DNA of 64,000 nucleotides, from positions 310,001-374,000 of the forward strand of contig NZ_LISW01000004.1 in NCBI RefSeq assembly GCF_001905735.1, read 5' to 3'. Shown here piece by piece: positions 50,230-58,100 of this stretch. The stretch's first letter is position 1. Each line of letters opens with the position of its first letter. The DNA is from Streptomyces sp. CB01249. Lineage in GTDB: Bacteria; Actinomycetota; Actinomycetes; Streptomycetales; Streptomycetaceae. The position numbers and the translations under genes were made by a program. The notes beneath the pieces are model-generated. The model had not been told where the DNA came from, ran no database searches, and worked only from the letters and a program-made list of their open reading frames with translations.

Positions 50230-51954
50230 TTGCCGGTGCACGCCCACCATCCGCCGTCCATCGACGTCACGGCGCTCGCCGCCGTGCTCGACGGCACGAC
50301 GGCGGGCGTGGCCGTGTTCGACACCGAGCTGCGCTATCTGTACGTCAACCCGTCCCTCGTACGGCACAACGGCATCCCGCCCGCCGCCCACATCGGCCGC
50401 CGCCCCAGCGAGGTGCTGCCCGACATCGACGCCCGCGAGGACCTGATGCGCGCCGTGCTCGCGGACGGCCGGGCCCGCGAGGTCACCTCCAGCGGCCGGC
50501 TGCCCGCCGAGTCCGGGACCGCCCGGGTCTACTGGCACGGGGCCTACCACCGCCTGGAGGCGGACGGCCGGGTCGTCGGCGTCGTCGGGATCGTGCTGGA
50601 GGTCATGGCCGACGACGAACAGCGCCGGTTCGCCCAGGCCCAGCGCCACCTCTCCCTCCTCGACAGCGCGAACACCCGCATCGGCACCACCCTCGACATG
50701 GACACCACCTGCGCCGAGCTGGCCGACCTCGTCGTGCCGGGGCTCGCCGACGTCGCCATCGTCGAGGTCTTCCCGCCGGACGTCGCCCCGCCGGTGCGCC
50801 CTGCGCCGCCCGACGTGGTCCGGCTGCGCCGGGCTGCCATGTCGGCGGTACGCGGACTGAGCCGGGGCGTCGCCCGCTTCGGGGTGGCCGGCGACTACAT
50901 CGATTACCAGGAGGAGGCCGCCGTACCGCGCTGTCTGGCGACCAACCAGCCCGTGGTCGAGGACCTCACCGACACCGAGCGGCTGAGCCGCGCCGCGCCC
51001 AACCCGGAGCGCGTCGCCGCCTACGGGGAGCTCGGGCTGCACTCGGCGGTCGCCGTGCCGATCTCGGTGCGCGGCGCCCCGATCGGCGTGCTCGGCCTGC
51101 TCCGGGGCGGCGGCTCACCCGTCTTCTCGGACGACGACGTGGTGGTGGCGCGGGAGCTCGCCGGGCGGGCCGCCGTCCATCTCGACCACGCCCGCCGCTT
51201 CACCCACGAGCACACCATCGCCCTGGAGCTCCAGCGCTCCCTGCTCTCCGAGCCCCGGCCGCCCCACCCGCACATCGAGGTCGCCACCCGCTATCTGCCG
51301 GCCGACCGCAGCGTCCTGGTGGGCGGCGACTGGTTCGACGTCATCCCGCTGCCCGACGGGCGGCACCTCAAGGCGATGGGCGACGTCATGGGGCACGGCG
51401 TGGAGGCGGCCGTCGCGATGAGCCACTACCGCTCGCTGCTGCGCCTCCTCGCCGACGAGGAACTGCCCCCGCACCGCATCCTGGAACAGCTGGACCGGAT
51501 GGTGGAGCGCTCCGGGATAGACCGGGCGGCGACCTGTCTGCTCGCCGTGGTGAACGCGGACGGCGGGCTGTGCGAGGTGGCGAGCGCGGGCCACCTGCCG
51601 CCGGTCTTCCTCGACCCCGGCCCGGCGGGCACCCGGATCTGCGACGTACCGGCGGCCCCGCCGCTCGGCACCGGGTTCGGCGGCTACCGGTCGACGGTGA
51701 TGGAGTGCGGCCCGGGCACGGTGCTGTTCATGTACACCGACGGGCTCGTGGAGCGGCGCGGCGAGGACATCGACGCGAGCGTCGCCCGGCTGGGGGAGCT
51801 GGCCCTGCCGGACAACGGCGATCTGGAGACCTTCCTGGACCGGGTGCTCGAACGCTTCGGCCCCGGCGCCGAGGACGACATCGCGGTCATGGCCTCGCGG
51901 ACCCGGGAGGAGCCGCAGGCCACGGTCCCGGAAGCCACGGTCCCGGAGGCCTGA
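50230..51954 (+). CDS. PAS/GAF/PP2C (SpoIIE-type) phosphatase
   Basis: 574 aa from a TTG with AGGAGG six bases upstream (50218-50223); an in-frame GTG at 50236 is possible. PAS domain ~8-115 (GVAVFDTELRYLYVNPSL), GAF ~140-315 and PP2C ~335-560, with GGDWFDVIPLPDG, MGDVMGHGVEAAVAMS and MYTDGLVERRGED. Metal-binding aspartates are present. Unlike the gene at 13660 it has no C-terminal ATPase domain. It ends in a duplicated ATVPE unit. A sensor phosphatase of the partner-switching type; its target is unknown. Confidence 0.9.
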   Translation: MPVHAHHPPSIDVTALAAVLDGTTAGVAVFDTELRYLYVNPSLVRHNGIPPAAHIGRRPSEVLPDIDAREDLMRAVLADGRAREVTSSGRLPAESGTARVYWHGAYHRLEADGRVVGVVGIVLEVMADDEQRRFAQAQRHLSLLDSANTRIGTTLDMDTTCAELADLVVPGLADVAIVEVFPPDVAPPVRPAPPDVVRLRRAAMSAVRGLSRGVARFGVAGDYIDYQEEAAVPRCLATNQPVVEDLTDTERLSRAAPNPERVAAYGELGLHSAVAVPISVRGAPIGVLGLLRGGGSPVFSDDDVVVARELAGRAAVHLDHARRFTHEHTIALELQRSLLSEPRPPHPHIEVATRYLPADRSVLVGGDWFDVIPLPDGRHLKAMGDVMGHGVEAAVAMSHYRSLLRLLADEELPPHRILEQLDRMVERSGIDRAATCLLAVVNADGGLCEVASAGHLPPVFLDPGPAGTRICDVPAAPPLGTGFGGYRSTVMECGPGTVLFMYTDGLVERRGEDIDASVARLGELALPDNGDLETFLDRVLERFGPGAEDDIAVMASRTREEPQATVPEATVPEA

Positions 51955-51971
51955 GCCGGGTCGCGCGAAGG

Positions 51972-52577
51972 TCACACGAAGAGGAACGCCGTCGCCGTCG
52001 CCGCGCCCAGCGCCGTACCCGCCGTGACCTGGCCGACCGTGTGGTAGCCGAGCGCCACCCGCGACCAGGAGACCGCGGCCGCCATCGCGTACGCGCAGAG
52101 CCACCACGGCGAGTGGACGGCGGCCAGCAGGGCGACCACCGCCGAGGCCACGGAGGCGTCCACGGAGATCTTCCACACCGTGTTGACCGCCAGCAGCACG
52201 ACCGTCATCGCCCACAGCGCGAGCATCGCGGCCAGGATGCCGGTGGGCGCCCCGCCCAGCACCATGACCGCCGAACCGGCGCCGATGGAGCCCAGGATCA
52301 CGAAGAAGATCGGTGCCCGCTTGGTGCGGTCCACGACATGGCGGTCGCCCCAGGTGCCGCGCCCGCGCTCCCACTCGATGTACCCGGCGGGCACGATCCC
52401 CGCGCACAGCGCGCCGAGCAGCCCCCAGAGCAGCCCGGTCCACTCCCCGGCCGCCGCGAGGCCGATGGCGAGCATGCCGACGAGCAGCACGTTGCGGGGC
52501 TGGAGGACGTCGGTCACCCGCCGCGCGAGGGCGTGGTCGGGGGCGGCCGTGCCGTCGGTGGCGTCGGTGGTGGTCAT
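51972..52577 (-). CDS. PAP2-superfamily membrane protein with altered catalytic motifs
   Basis: 201 aa with ~6 hydrophobic helices. The region equivalent to PAP2 motif 2 reads KISVDASV (136-143), with D140 where the catalytic His is expected. Motif 3 reads SRVALGYHTVGQ, retaining S172, R173 and H179 but with Q183 in place of the conserved Asp. Either the chemistry differs or it is a non-catalytic lipid-phosphate binder. Its start overlaps the stop of the 7-TM gene by 4 bp, and it is last in a four-gene unit with an EspR-like regulator and an ImmA-like peptidase. Confidence 0.78.
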   Translation of the reverse strand: MTTTDATDGTAAPDHALARRVTDVLQPRNVLLVGMLAIGLAAAGEWTGLLWGLLGALCAGIVPAGYIEWERGRGTWGDRHVVDRTKRAPIFFVILGSIGAGSAVMVLGGAPTGILAAMLALWAMTVVLLAVNTVWKISVDASVASAVVALLAAVHSPWWLCAYAMAAAVSWSRVALGYHTVGQVTAGTALGAATATAFLFV

Positions 52578-53821
52578 GCCGGCTGCTCCTTGCCCGCGGT
52601 GTCACAGGTGTCGAGGATCTGACGGGCCCGCTCCGGGGTCACCGTCCGGTAGGCCGCCGCGACCCGGACCAGCCAGGCGACCTCGCCGTCCTGGTCGGTG
52701 GCGTGCTGGGCGGAGAAGGCCGCCGCCTCCCCGGCCGCCGCCCCGGCGTCCCGCGCGATCAGCGCCGCCTTGATCCAGTAGGCGTCGGCGAGCGGCGAGC
52801 CGGAACCGGCCCCGGCGGCGGCCTCGGCGGCGGGCAGCAGGGTGTCCGGCACGTAGTGGCGCAGCTTCTCGACCGCGTCCGCGATGTCCGCCGCCCAGCG
52901 GTCGACGCGCAGGTCGGCCGGGGTGTCGAAGCGCGTGAGCTCCCGCAGCAGCGGGCGCGGCGGCTCGAAGGGCTGGTCCGGGAAGGCGGTCATCAGCGCG
53001 TACCAGAGGCCGTGCAGCCGTGCCTGCGCCCGCCAGAGCTTGGCCCGGCGGCGGACGTTGCTCAGGGCCGGGATGGAGGCGCCGACCGCGAAGAAGAGGA
53101 AGAGGACGACCTGGGCGGCCTCGGTGACCTCGTCGAAGTCCAGCGCGAAGGACTCGCTCGGCCGGTCCACGACGCTGACCCAGAGGAACAGCGTCCGGCT
53201 GACGGTGTAGCCGACGCCGATGAACATCGCGAACGTCATCATCCCGAGCCCGACGCGCAGATGGCGCATCCGGGCGCTCCCGGTGGCCAGCGCCCACTGG
53301 TACGCGCAGACGGCGGACGCGGCGCCGAGGTAGAGGTAGAACACGCTCATGTACAGCGTGGCGCCCCACTGCCCGGCGTGGTCCGCGACGAAGCGGTCCG
53401 AGGGCGTGGAGCGGTCGACCACGGTGAAGAACAGCACGGTGAGCAGCACCAGGGTGGCGACCGACGCCTTGGCCGCGACCTGCTGGATGAGCCGGGCGAA
53501 CCGCACGTGCCGGGGGATGCCGCCCTCGTCGTCGTACCGGCCGTAGATCGCCACGATGTAGCTGAGAATGGCCAGAATCGCGATGGTCGCGGTGTAGTGC
53601 TTGATGAGGACCGACAGATCGGTCACCGGGCTGTCGTTGAGCCCGACGCGCACGAACCGGGTCTTCGTCCAGAGCGCCAGCGCGAATCCCGCGTAACACC
53701 CCCACAGCGCCCGGCGGCGGCGGTCCTCCTCGTCCCCCCACAGGGCGGCCGGCATGCGCCACAGGGCGACGGCTGTCATCAGGCCGGCTATGAGATAGCC
53801 GGCGAGGTCGAGCGGGGTCAC
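52574..53821 (-). CDS. MAB_1171c-type 7-TM protein with soluble C-terminus
   Basis: 415 aa. Seven hydrophobic segments in the first ~255 residues (for example LAGYLIAGLMTAVALW, TATIAILAILSYIVAIYG, ASVATLVLLTVLFFTVVD, AAQVVLFLFFAVGASIPAL) are followed by ~160 soluble, mostly helical residues. It resembles the family annotated as MAB_1171c putative transporter. The 7-TM plus cytoplasmic tail layout equally suits a receptor. It is third in a unit: XRE, ImmA-like, this gene, PAP2-like. Function unknown. Confidence 0.8.
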   Translation of the reverse strand: MTPLDLAGYLIAGLMTAVALWRMPAALWGDEEDRRRRALWGCYAGFALALWTKTRFVRVGLNDSPVTDLSVLIKHYTATIAILAILSYIVAIYGRYDDEGGIPRHVRFARLIQQVAAKASVATLVLLTVLFFTVVDRSTPSDRFVADHAGQWGATLYMSVFYLYLGAASAVCAYQWALATGSARMRHLRVGLGMMTFAMFIGVGYTVSRTLFLWVSVVDRPSESFALDFDEVTEAAQVVLFLFFAVGASIPALSNVRRRAKLWRAQARLHGLWYALMTAFPDQPFEPPRPLLRELTRFDTPADLRVDRWAADIADAVEKLRHYVPDTLLPAAEAAAGAGSGSPLADAYWIKAALIARDAGAAAGEAAAFSAQHATDQDGEVAWLVRVAAAYRTVTPERARQILDTCDTAGKEQPA

Positions 53822-53869
53822 GGCGGACGTCCTCGGGGGTGGGGGGAGTGCGGTCGGGCGGTACGGATC

Positions 53870-54430
53870 CTACGTACGCCGGAACAGGCCGCCGCGGCGG
53901 TGGGCGACCGGGCGCGAGAGCGAGTTGGCGAGCCGCCCCACCATGTCATCGCTCGTGACGTCCCGGGCCATCCGGGGGATCAGCGAGGCACCGAATTCGG
54001 CCATGCGTTCGTCGTGGGTGTCGTACTGCGCGCGCGCCTGCACGGCGTCCGGGGTGAGCACCGCGTCCGGGCCGACCATCCGGGAGATGAGCGAGGTGTC
54101 GAAGACGGGCAGCAGCCGCCGGAGCTGTTCCGCGTCGAGCGAGGTGCCGTGGTCGAACCACTCGTGGCACAGCTCGTGCAGGATGACGTGCTGGGTCTGG
54201 TACGCGGTGGGGCGCCGGCGGTACAGCACGAAGCTGGTGTCCCCGCTCTTCAGGCGCAGCCCGCAGGCGGCGTTGACGCGCGCCAGCCGGTCGGGCATCT
54301 CGTGCAGCACGATGGTCCGGCCCCGGGCCGCCTCCATGTTGGCCACCAGCCCGGGTATGGAGAACGGCGAGGGCAGCGGCAGCTCCGCGAGCCCCTCCTC
54401 GCACTCCCGCCGCAGCTTCCGCAGGGACAT
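53870..54430 (-). CDS. ImmA/IrrE-like zinc metallopeptidase (toxin-component-like)
   Basis: 186 aa. The zinc motif HELCH lies at 85-89 in QHVILHELCHEWFDHG, matching the HExxH of ImmA/IrrE (COG2856) proteases, with a further acidic helix behind. The N-terminus (LRKLRRECEEGLAELPLPSP) is helical. ImmA-type proteins cleave or release repressors of the XRE class. Here the XRE gene ends 3 nt upstream, which suggests that pair relationship. Often annotated as a toxin component, though toxicity is not evident from sequence. Confidence 0.83.
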   Translation of the reverse strand: MSLRKLRRECEEGLAELPLPSPFSIPGLVANMEAARGRTIVLHEMPDRLARVNAACGLRLKSGDTSFVLYRRRPTAYQTQHVILHELCHEWFDHGTSLDAEQLRRLLPVFDTSLISRMVGPDAVLTPDAVQARAQYDTHDERMAEFGASLIPRMARDVTSDDMVGRLANSLSRPVAHRRGGLFRRT

Positions 54431-54433
54431 CGC

Positions 54434-54880
54434 TCAGCCCTGCTGTCCGCCGCCGGCCGGGGGCGTGCGCTCCTCGGCGTCCCGCAGCAGGGACATCGCG
54501 AACCGCAGCAGCTCCGGCGGCAGACCCTCCTCGTCGAGCCCGCGCCCGGCGAGCCCGCTGATCTCGCCCGTCCGCCGCTTGGCGAGGAACTGGAGCCCGG
54601 CCACGACGTCGTCCACGACCTCCGACTCCTCCTTGAAGAACCGCCAGTCGACGCCGAAGCCCAGGCCGAGCGCCTTCAGGATCTCCTCGGACGGCTGGGT
54701 CACCTTGCCGGCCAGGATGTTGGAGAAGTAGCTGTGGGAGAGCGATCCGCCGCGCTCCCTGACCAGGTCGGCGAAGAACCGGCCCGAGATCTTCCGGCCG
54801 GGGAAGGTCTTCTCGACCATGTACTCGACCTTCTGCCGCAGCGTCCGCAGCTCCGGCGCGCGCTCTACGCCGTTGTCCAT
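54434..54880 (-). CDS. EspR-like XRE-family transcriptional regulator
   Basis: 148 aa from the ATG at 54880; an in-frame ATG at 54946 would add 22 residues. HTH region ~30-85: RFFADLVRERGGSLSHSYFS and NILAGKVTQPSEEILKALGL, then FGVDWRFFKE. The order and the 'N-P/Q-P-S' step resemble mycobacterial EspR. The C-terminal helical part (~90-148) probably dimerises. It heads the XRE/ImmA-like/7-TM/PAP2-like unit and is the likely target of the adjacent peptidase. Confidence 0.82.
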   Translation of the reverse strand: MDNGVERAPELRTLRQKVEYMVEKTFPGRKISGRFFADLVRERGGSLSHSYFSNILAGKVTQPSEEILKALGLGFGVDWRFFKEESEVVDDVVAGLQFLAKRRTGEISGLAGRGLDEEGLPPELLRFAMSLLRDAEERTPPAGGGQQG

Positions 54881-55044
54881 CCGGCCCCCACGTTCACGTC
54901 CGCCGCGGACCCCTGTCCGGCCCCGGGCGGCGCTCGATTCGGTCAACGGGCTCGTACTGTAACGAACCCCCGACCACGCTCCCGGGGGCGGGCGACCGGA
55001 GGTGGCGTGAAGCGGAGCATTCTCATCCGGTGTCCGGAGCGGGC

Positions 55045-55074
55045 TTGCGCAAACACTCTACGTCACTGTTAACT
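55045..55074 (+). promoter_or_regulatory. Candidate promoter of the DEAD-box helicase leader
   Basis: TTGCGC (55045-55050), 18-bp spacer, TTAACT (55069-55074). It would start transcription near 55081 and give a 5' leader of about 275 nt before the helicase TTG codon. Confidence 0.4.
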
Positions 55075-55081
55075 CGAAAAA

Positions 55082-55355
55082 ACATGGGCAGGGGGCCACG
55101 AGGGGAGTCCCTTGCCCGTGAAGACGCCGGTGCGCGGCCGCTGTGCGCGCCCACAAAGGGGTGTAGCCCTTCACGACGGGGGATGCGTGAAGGGCTACCC
55201 GCACATTATGGCCCCTGCCCGGTCAGTCATCAACTGACCGGCCGGTCAGTGTCCTTGTTCAGGGGATCTTTTCGGGCCCCGCGCCCCGTACCCGCCCCGG
55301 TTACCATCGGAAAGAGCCGCGGGACGCCGCGCATCTCCCGACGAAAAGGTTCCGC
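55082..55355 (+). ncRNA. Structured 5' leader of the DEAD-box helicase gene (candidate cis-regulatory RNA)
   Basis: About 275 gene-free nt with at least three potential stems. First, an imperfect stem CATGGGCAGGGG with CCCTTGCCCGTG (55083-55120). Second, a perfect 13-bp stem GTAGCCCTTCACG/CGTGAAGGGCTAC (55163-55198). Third, CCGGTCAGT/ACTGACCGG (55219-55241), whose right arm can instead pair with a second CCGGTCAGT (55242-55250). Mutually exclusive hairpins are what an attenuator or thermosensor-like leader would show. No known riboswitch class was recognised. Confidence 0.5.
55233..55250. promoter_or_regulatory. 18-bp perfect palindrome in the helicase leader
   Basis: ACTGACCGGCCGGTCAGT, a perfect dyad without a spacer, preceded 14 nt earlier by a third CCGGTCAGT half-site. 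As DNA it resembles TetR-type operators; as RNA it offers alternative pairings. Confidence 0.5.
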
Positions 55356-56798
55356 TTGAGCCGCGACCGCGCCCCCCGCCCCCACGACCGTTCCTCCCGC
55401 TCCCGTGGCCAGGGTGCCCCGGGCTCCCGAGCGGGCGGCGGCTTCCGCACCCGGGGCGCCGGCCGCTCCGGAGCCCCCGACCGCCGCTTCGGCGGGAAGG
55501 GCCGCAAGCCCGTGGCGCGGCAGGGCGAGTACGAGCTGCCGCGGACCGAGACCCCGGCGCTGCCCCCCGTCGCGTCCTTCGCCGAACTGGACCTGCCCGA
55601 CGCCGTGCTGGCGGCGCTGACCGAGCAGGGCGTCACCGAGCCGTTCCCGATCCAGGCGGCCACCCTGCCGAACTCGCTGGCCGGGCGCGATGTGCTGGGC
55701 CGGGGCCGCACCGGTTCCGGGAAGACCCTCGCCTTCGGCCTGGCGGTCCTCGCCCGCACGGCCGGGCACCGGGCGGAGGCCCGGCATCCGCGCGCCCTGA
55801 TCCTGGTCCCGACCCGCGAGCTGGCCCAGCAGGTGACCGCCGCGCTGACCCCGTACGCGAAGCCGCTGCGGGTGCGCCTGGCGACCGTCGTCGGCGGGAT
55901 GTCGATCGGCCGCCAGACGGCGTCGCTGCGCGGGGGCACCGACGTCGTCGTCGCCACGCCGGGCCGCCTCAAGGACCTCATCGAGCGCGGCGACTGCGTG
56001 CTGGACCGGGTCGAGGTGACGGTGCTCGACGAGGCGGACCAGATGGCCGACCTGGGGTTCATGCCCCAGGTCACCCAGCTGCTCAACCAGATCCCACTGG
56101 GCGGCCAGCGCATGCTGTTCTCGGCGACCCTGGACCGGGACGTCGACCTGCTCGTCCGGCGCTATCTGAACGACCCGGTCGTCCACTCGGTGGACCCGGC
56201 CGCGGGCGCCGTGACGACGATGGAGCACCACGTGCTCTACGTACGGCCCTCCGACAAGTTCGCCACCACGACGGAGATCGCGGCGCGCGACGGCCGGGTG
56301 CTCATGTTCCTGGACACCAAGCAGGCGGTGGACGAGCTGACGGCCCATCTCCTGAACAGCGGGGTCCGGGCGGCCGCCCTGCACGGCGGGAAGTCGCAGC
56401 CGGAGCGCAACCGCACCCTGGAGCGCTTCAAGACCGGGCACGTCTCGGTCCTGGTCGCGACCAACGTCGCGGCGCGCGGCATCCACATCGACCACCTGGA
56501 CCTCGTCGTCAACGTCGATCCGCCCGCCGACCACAAGGACTACCTGCACCGGGGCGGCCGCACCGCCCGGGCGGGGGAGTCCGGCAGCGTCGTCACGCTG
56601 GTGCTGCCCAGCCAGCGCCGCGACATGACCCGGCTGATGGCCGACGCGGGCATCACCCCGCAGATCGCGGAGGTCCGCTCCGGCGGCGAGGAGCTGCGCC
56701 GGATCACCGGCGCGCAGGCCCCCTCCGGCGTGCCCGTCACCATCACCGCGCCGCCCTCCGAGCGCCGGGTCAGGCCCAGACCGCCCCGGCGAGCCTGA
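55356..56798 (+). CDS. DEAD-box ATP-dependent RNA helicase
   Basis: 480 aa with a TTG start. An Arg/Gly/Ser-rich N-terminal tail (~1-55) precedes helicase core motifs: Q motif region (EPFPIQAATL), I (GRTGSGKT), Ia (PTRELAQQ), II (DEAD in VLDEADQMADLGF), III (SAT), IV-V (FLDTKQAVDELTAHL, ATNVAARGIHI) and VI (HRGGRTARAGESG). The motif VI variant HRGGRT is used by some actinobacterial members. RNA remodelling, often cold- or stress-linked. The long structured leader suggests post-transcriptional control. The 3' end overlaps the first crcB by 29 bp. Confidence 0.95.
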   Translation: MSRDRAPRPHDRSSRSRGQGAPGSRAGGGFRTRGAGRSGAPDRRFGGKGRKPVARQGEYELPRTETPALPPVASFAELDLPDAVLAALTEQGVTEPFPIQAATLPNSLAGRDVLGRGRTGSGKTLAFGLAVLARTAGHRAEARHPRALILVPTRELAQQVTAALTPYAKPLRVRLATVVGGMSIGRQTASLRGGTDVVVATPGRLKDLIERGDCVLDRVEVTVLDEADQMADLGFMPQVTQLLNQIPLGGQRMLFSATLDRDVDLLVRRYLNDPVVHSVDPAAGAVTTMEHHVLYVRPSDKFATTTEIAARDGRVLMFLDTKQAVDELTAHLLNSGVRAAALHGGKSQPERNRTLERFKTGHVSVLVATNVAARGIHIDHLDLVVNVDPPADHKDYLHRGGRTARAGESGSVVTLVLPSQRRDMTRLMADAGITPQIAEVRSGGEELRRITGAQAPSGVPVTITAPPSERRVRPRPPRRA

Positions 56799-57144
56799 CG
56801 CCCGCGAAGGCCGCGCCGAGGCCCATGACGACGCTGACCACGACGTTGGCCGCCGCGTAGAACCTGGCCCCGTCCTCCGCGAGCCGCAGCGTCTCGTAGC
56901 TGAACGTGGAGTACGTGGTCAGCGCCCCGCACAGCCCGGTCCCGAGCAGCAGCTGAAGGTGCGAGGAGGCCGCCCCGGCCGCCACCGCGCCGGTCAGCGT
57001 GCCCAGGATCAGGCAGCCGGCCATGTTGACGGTGAACGTCCCCCACGGGAAGACCGTGTCGTGGCGGGACTGCACGGCCCGGTCGGTGAGATAGCGCATC
57101 GGGGCGCCGACCGCCGCCCCGGCGATCACGAGCAGCCAGTTCAT
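56770..57144 (-). CDS. crcB: Fluoride channel subunit CrcB/Fluc (1)
   Basis: 124 aa, four helices. Motifs: GAPMRYLTDRAV, PWGTFTVNMAGCLILG and GTGLCGALTTYSTFSYETL, with the polar STF track used by Fluc fluoride channels. Last gene of a crcB-DUF190-crcB unit with 4-bp overlaps at both junctions. Two different crcB copies in one operon fit the heterodimeric Fluc arrangement of Gram-positive bacteria. Role: passive export of toxic fluoride. Confidence 0.93.
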   Translation of the reverse strand: MNWLLVIAGAAVGAPMRYLTDRAVQSRHDTVFPWGTFTVNMAGCLILGTLTGAVAAGAASSHLQLLLGTGLCGALTTYSTFSYETLRLAEDGARFYAAANVVVSVVMGLGAAFAGVRLAGAVWA

Positions 57145-57494
57145 TCCTGATCCCCCTGTATCCCGGGGTTCCGCACGATCTCGCAGGCGTCCAGCGTGAC
57201 CGGGCAGCCGTCGGTCAGCTCGGCGATCTCCGGCAGGAAGGCCCGTACCGCCTCCTCCGCGTCCACGATCACCACCGCCACCGGCAGGTCCTCGCTCAGG
57301 GACAGCAGCCGCTGGGTGTGGATCATCGAGTGGGCGCCGAAGCCCTCGATGCCCCGGAAGACGCTGGCGCCGGACAGCCCGGCGGCGTGCGCCCGGTGCA
57401 CGATCTCCGTGTAGACGGGCCGGTGGTGCCAGCTGTCGGACTCGCCGACCAGCACGGTCAGCCGCAGGCCCGGTTCGGTCATGGATGTCGTCAT
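57141..57494 (-). CDS. DUF190-family protein between two crcB genes
   Basis: 117 aa. DUF190 signature pieces: RLTVLVGESDSWHHRPVYTE, GASVFRGIEGFGAHSMIHT and SEDLPVAVVIVDAEEAVRAF. The fold resembles PII-type signalling proteins, so it may sense a ligand and modulate the channel; this is inference. GGAGG six bases before the ATG. It overlaps both crcB genes by 4 bp and so is translationally coupled. Confidence 0.9.
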   Translation of the reverse strand: MTTSMTEPGLRLTVLVGESDSWHHRPVYTEIVHRAHAAGLSGASVFRGIEGFGAHSMIHTQRLLSLSEDLPVAVVIVDAEEAVRAFLPEIAELTDGCPVTLDACEIVRNPGIQGDQE

Positions 57495-57910
57495 GCCTGC
57501 CTCCACGCCAGTGCGCGGCGCGTCAGCCACACCGCACTCCACACCGCCGCGAGGGCCGCGAGCAGTGTTACTCCGAGATAGACCAGTCCGGTGCCGGCCC
57601 GGTCCTTGGACACGAGCTGTTCGATGTCGACCGCGTACGTCGAGAAGGTGGTGAACCCGCCGAGGACCCCGGTCCCGAAGAACGGTCTCACCAGCCGGTG
57701 CGCCGCCCACACCTCGCTGATCACCACCATGAACACGCCGATGACCGCGCAGCCGACGACGTTGACCACGAGGGTCGTCCAGGGGAAGCCGCCGGCCGCG
57801 GTGGGCCACAGGAGCCCGGCGCCGTAGCGGGCACAGGCGCCGGTCGCGCCGCCGAGCGCGACCACGGCGACGACGGCGGTCTGCGGGTTCTTCGTGAGGA
57901 TGCCGGGCAT
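57491..57910 (-). CDS. crcB: Fluoride channel subunit CrcB/Fluc (2)
   Basis: 139 aa from the ATG at 57910 (AGGAGA upstream). Motifs: GGATGACARYGAGLL, PWTTLVVNVVGCAVIG and GTGVLGGFTTFSTYAVDIEQ, with four helices. First gene of the fluoride-channel operon; its sequence is distinct from the second copy, as expected for a heterodimeric Fluc. No fluoride riboswitch consensus was seen in the upstream region. Confidence 0.92.
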   Translation of the reverse strand: MPGILTKNPQTAVVAVVALGGATGACARYGAGLLWPTAAGGFPWTTLVVNVVGCAVIGVFMVVISEVWAAHRLVRPFFGTGVLGGFTTFSTYAVDIEQLVSKDRAGTGLVYLGVTLLAALAAVWSAVWLTRRALAWRQA

Positions 57911-58100
57911 ACGTCTCCTACCTGCCGGGGCGCCCGCAAGGTTACGGGCGCGCGTCTGCGCAAGTAGGGACCGTTGGCGGCGCATGAGCGCGCGCGGTTC
58001 GGGTACGGCGGGCCCCACCGCCGCGCAGTGGCCGTCACCGGCCCGCTGCTGCCCCCAGGATATCGCCGTACGGCGGGTGCCCGGACGCGGCCCTGGGGTC

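Noticed and set aside
51910..51951. Short tandem duplication at the 3' end of the PP2C gene
   Set aside because: A 15-bp in-frame duplication giving ATVPE twice; ordinary coding slippage.
57911..58100. Possible fluoride riboswitch upstream of the crcB operon
   Set aside because: The conserved GGNGAUGG start and CCCC/CUGAUG elements of the class could not be found on the minus strand; only a GC-rich hairpin and GGCGATATCC were seen.
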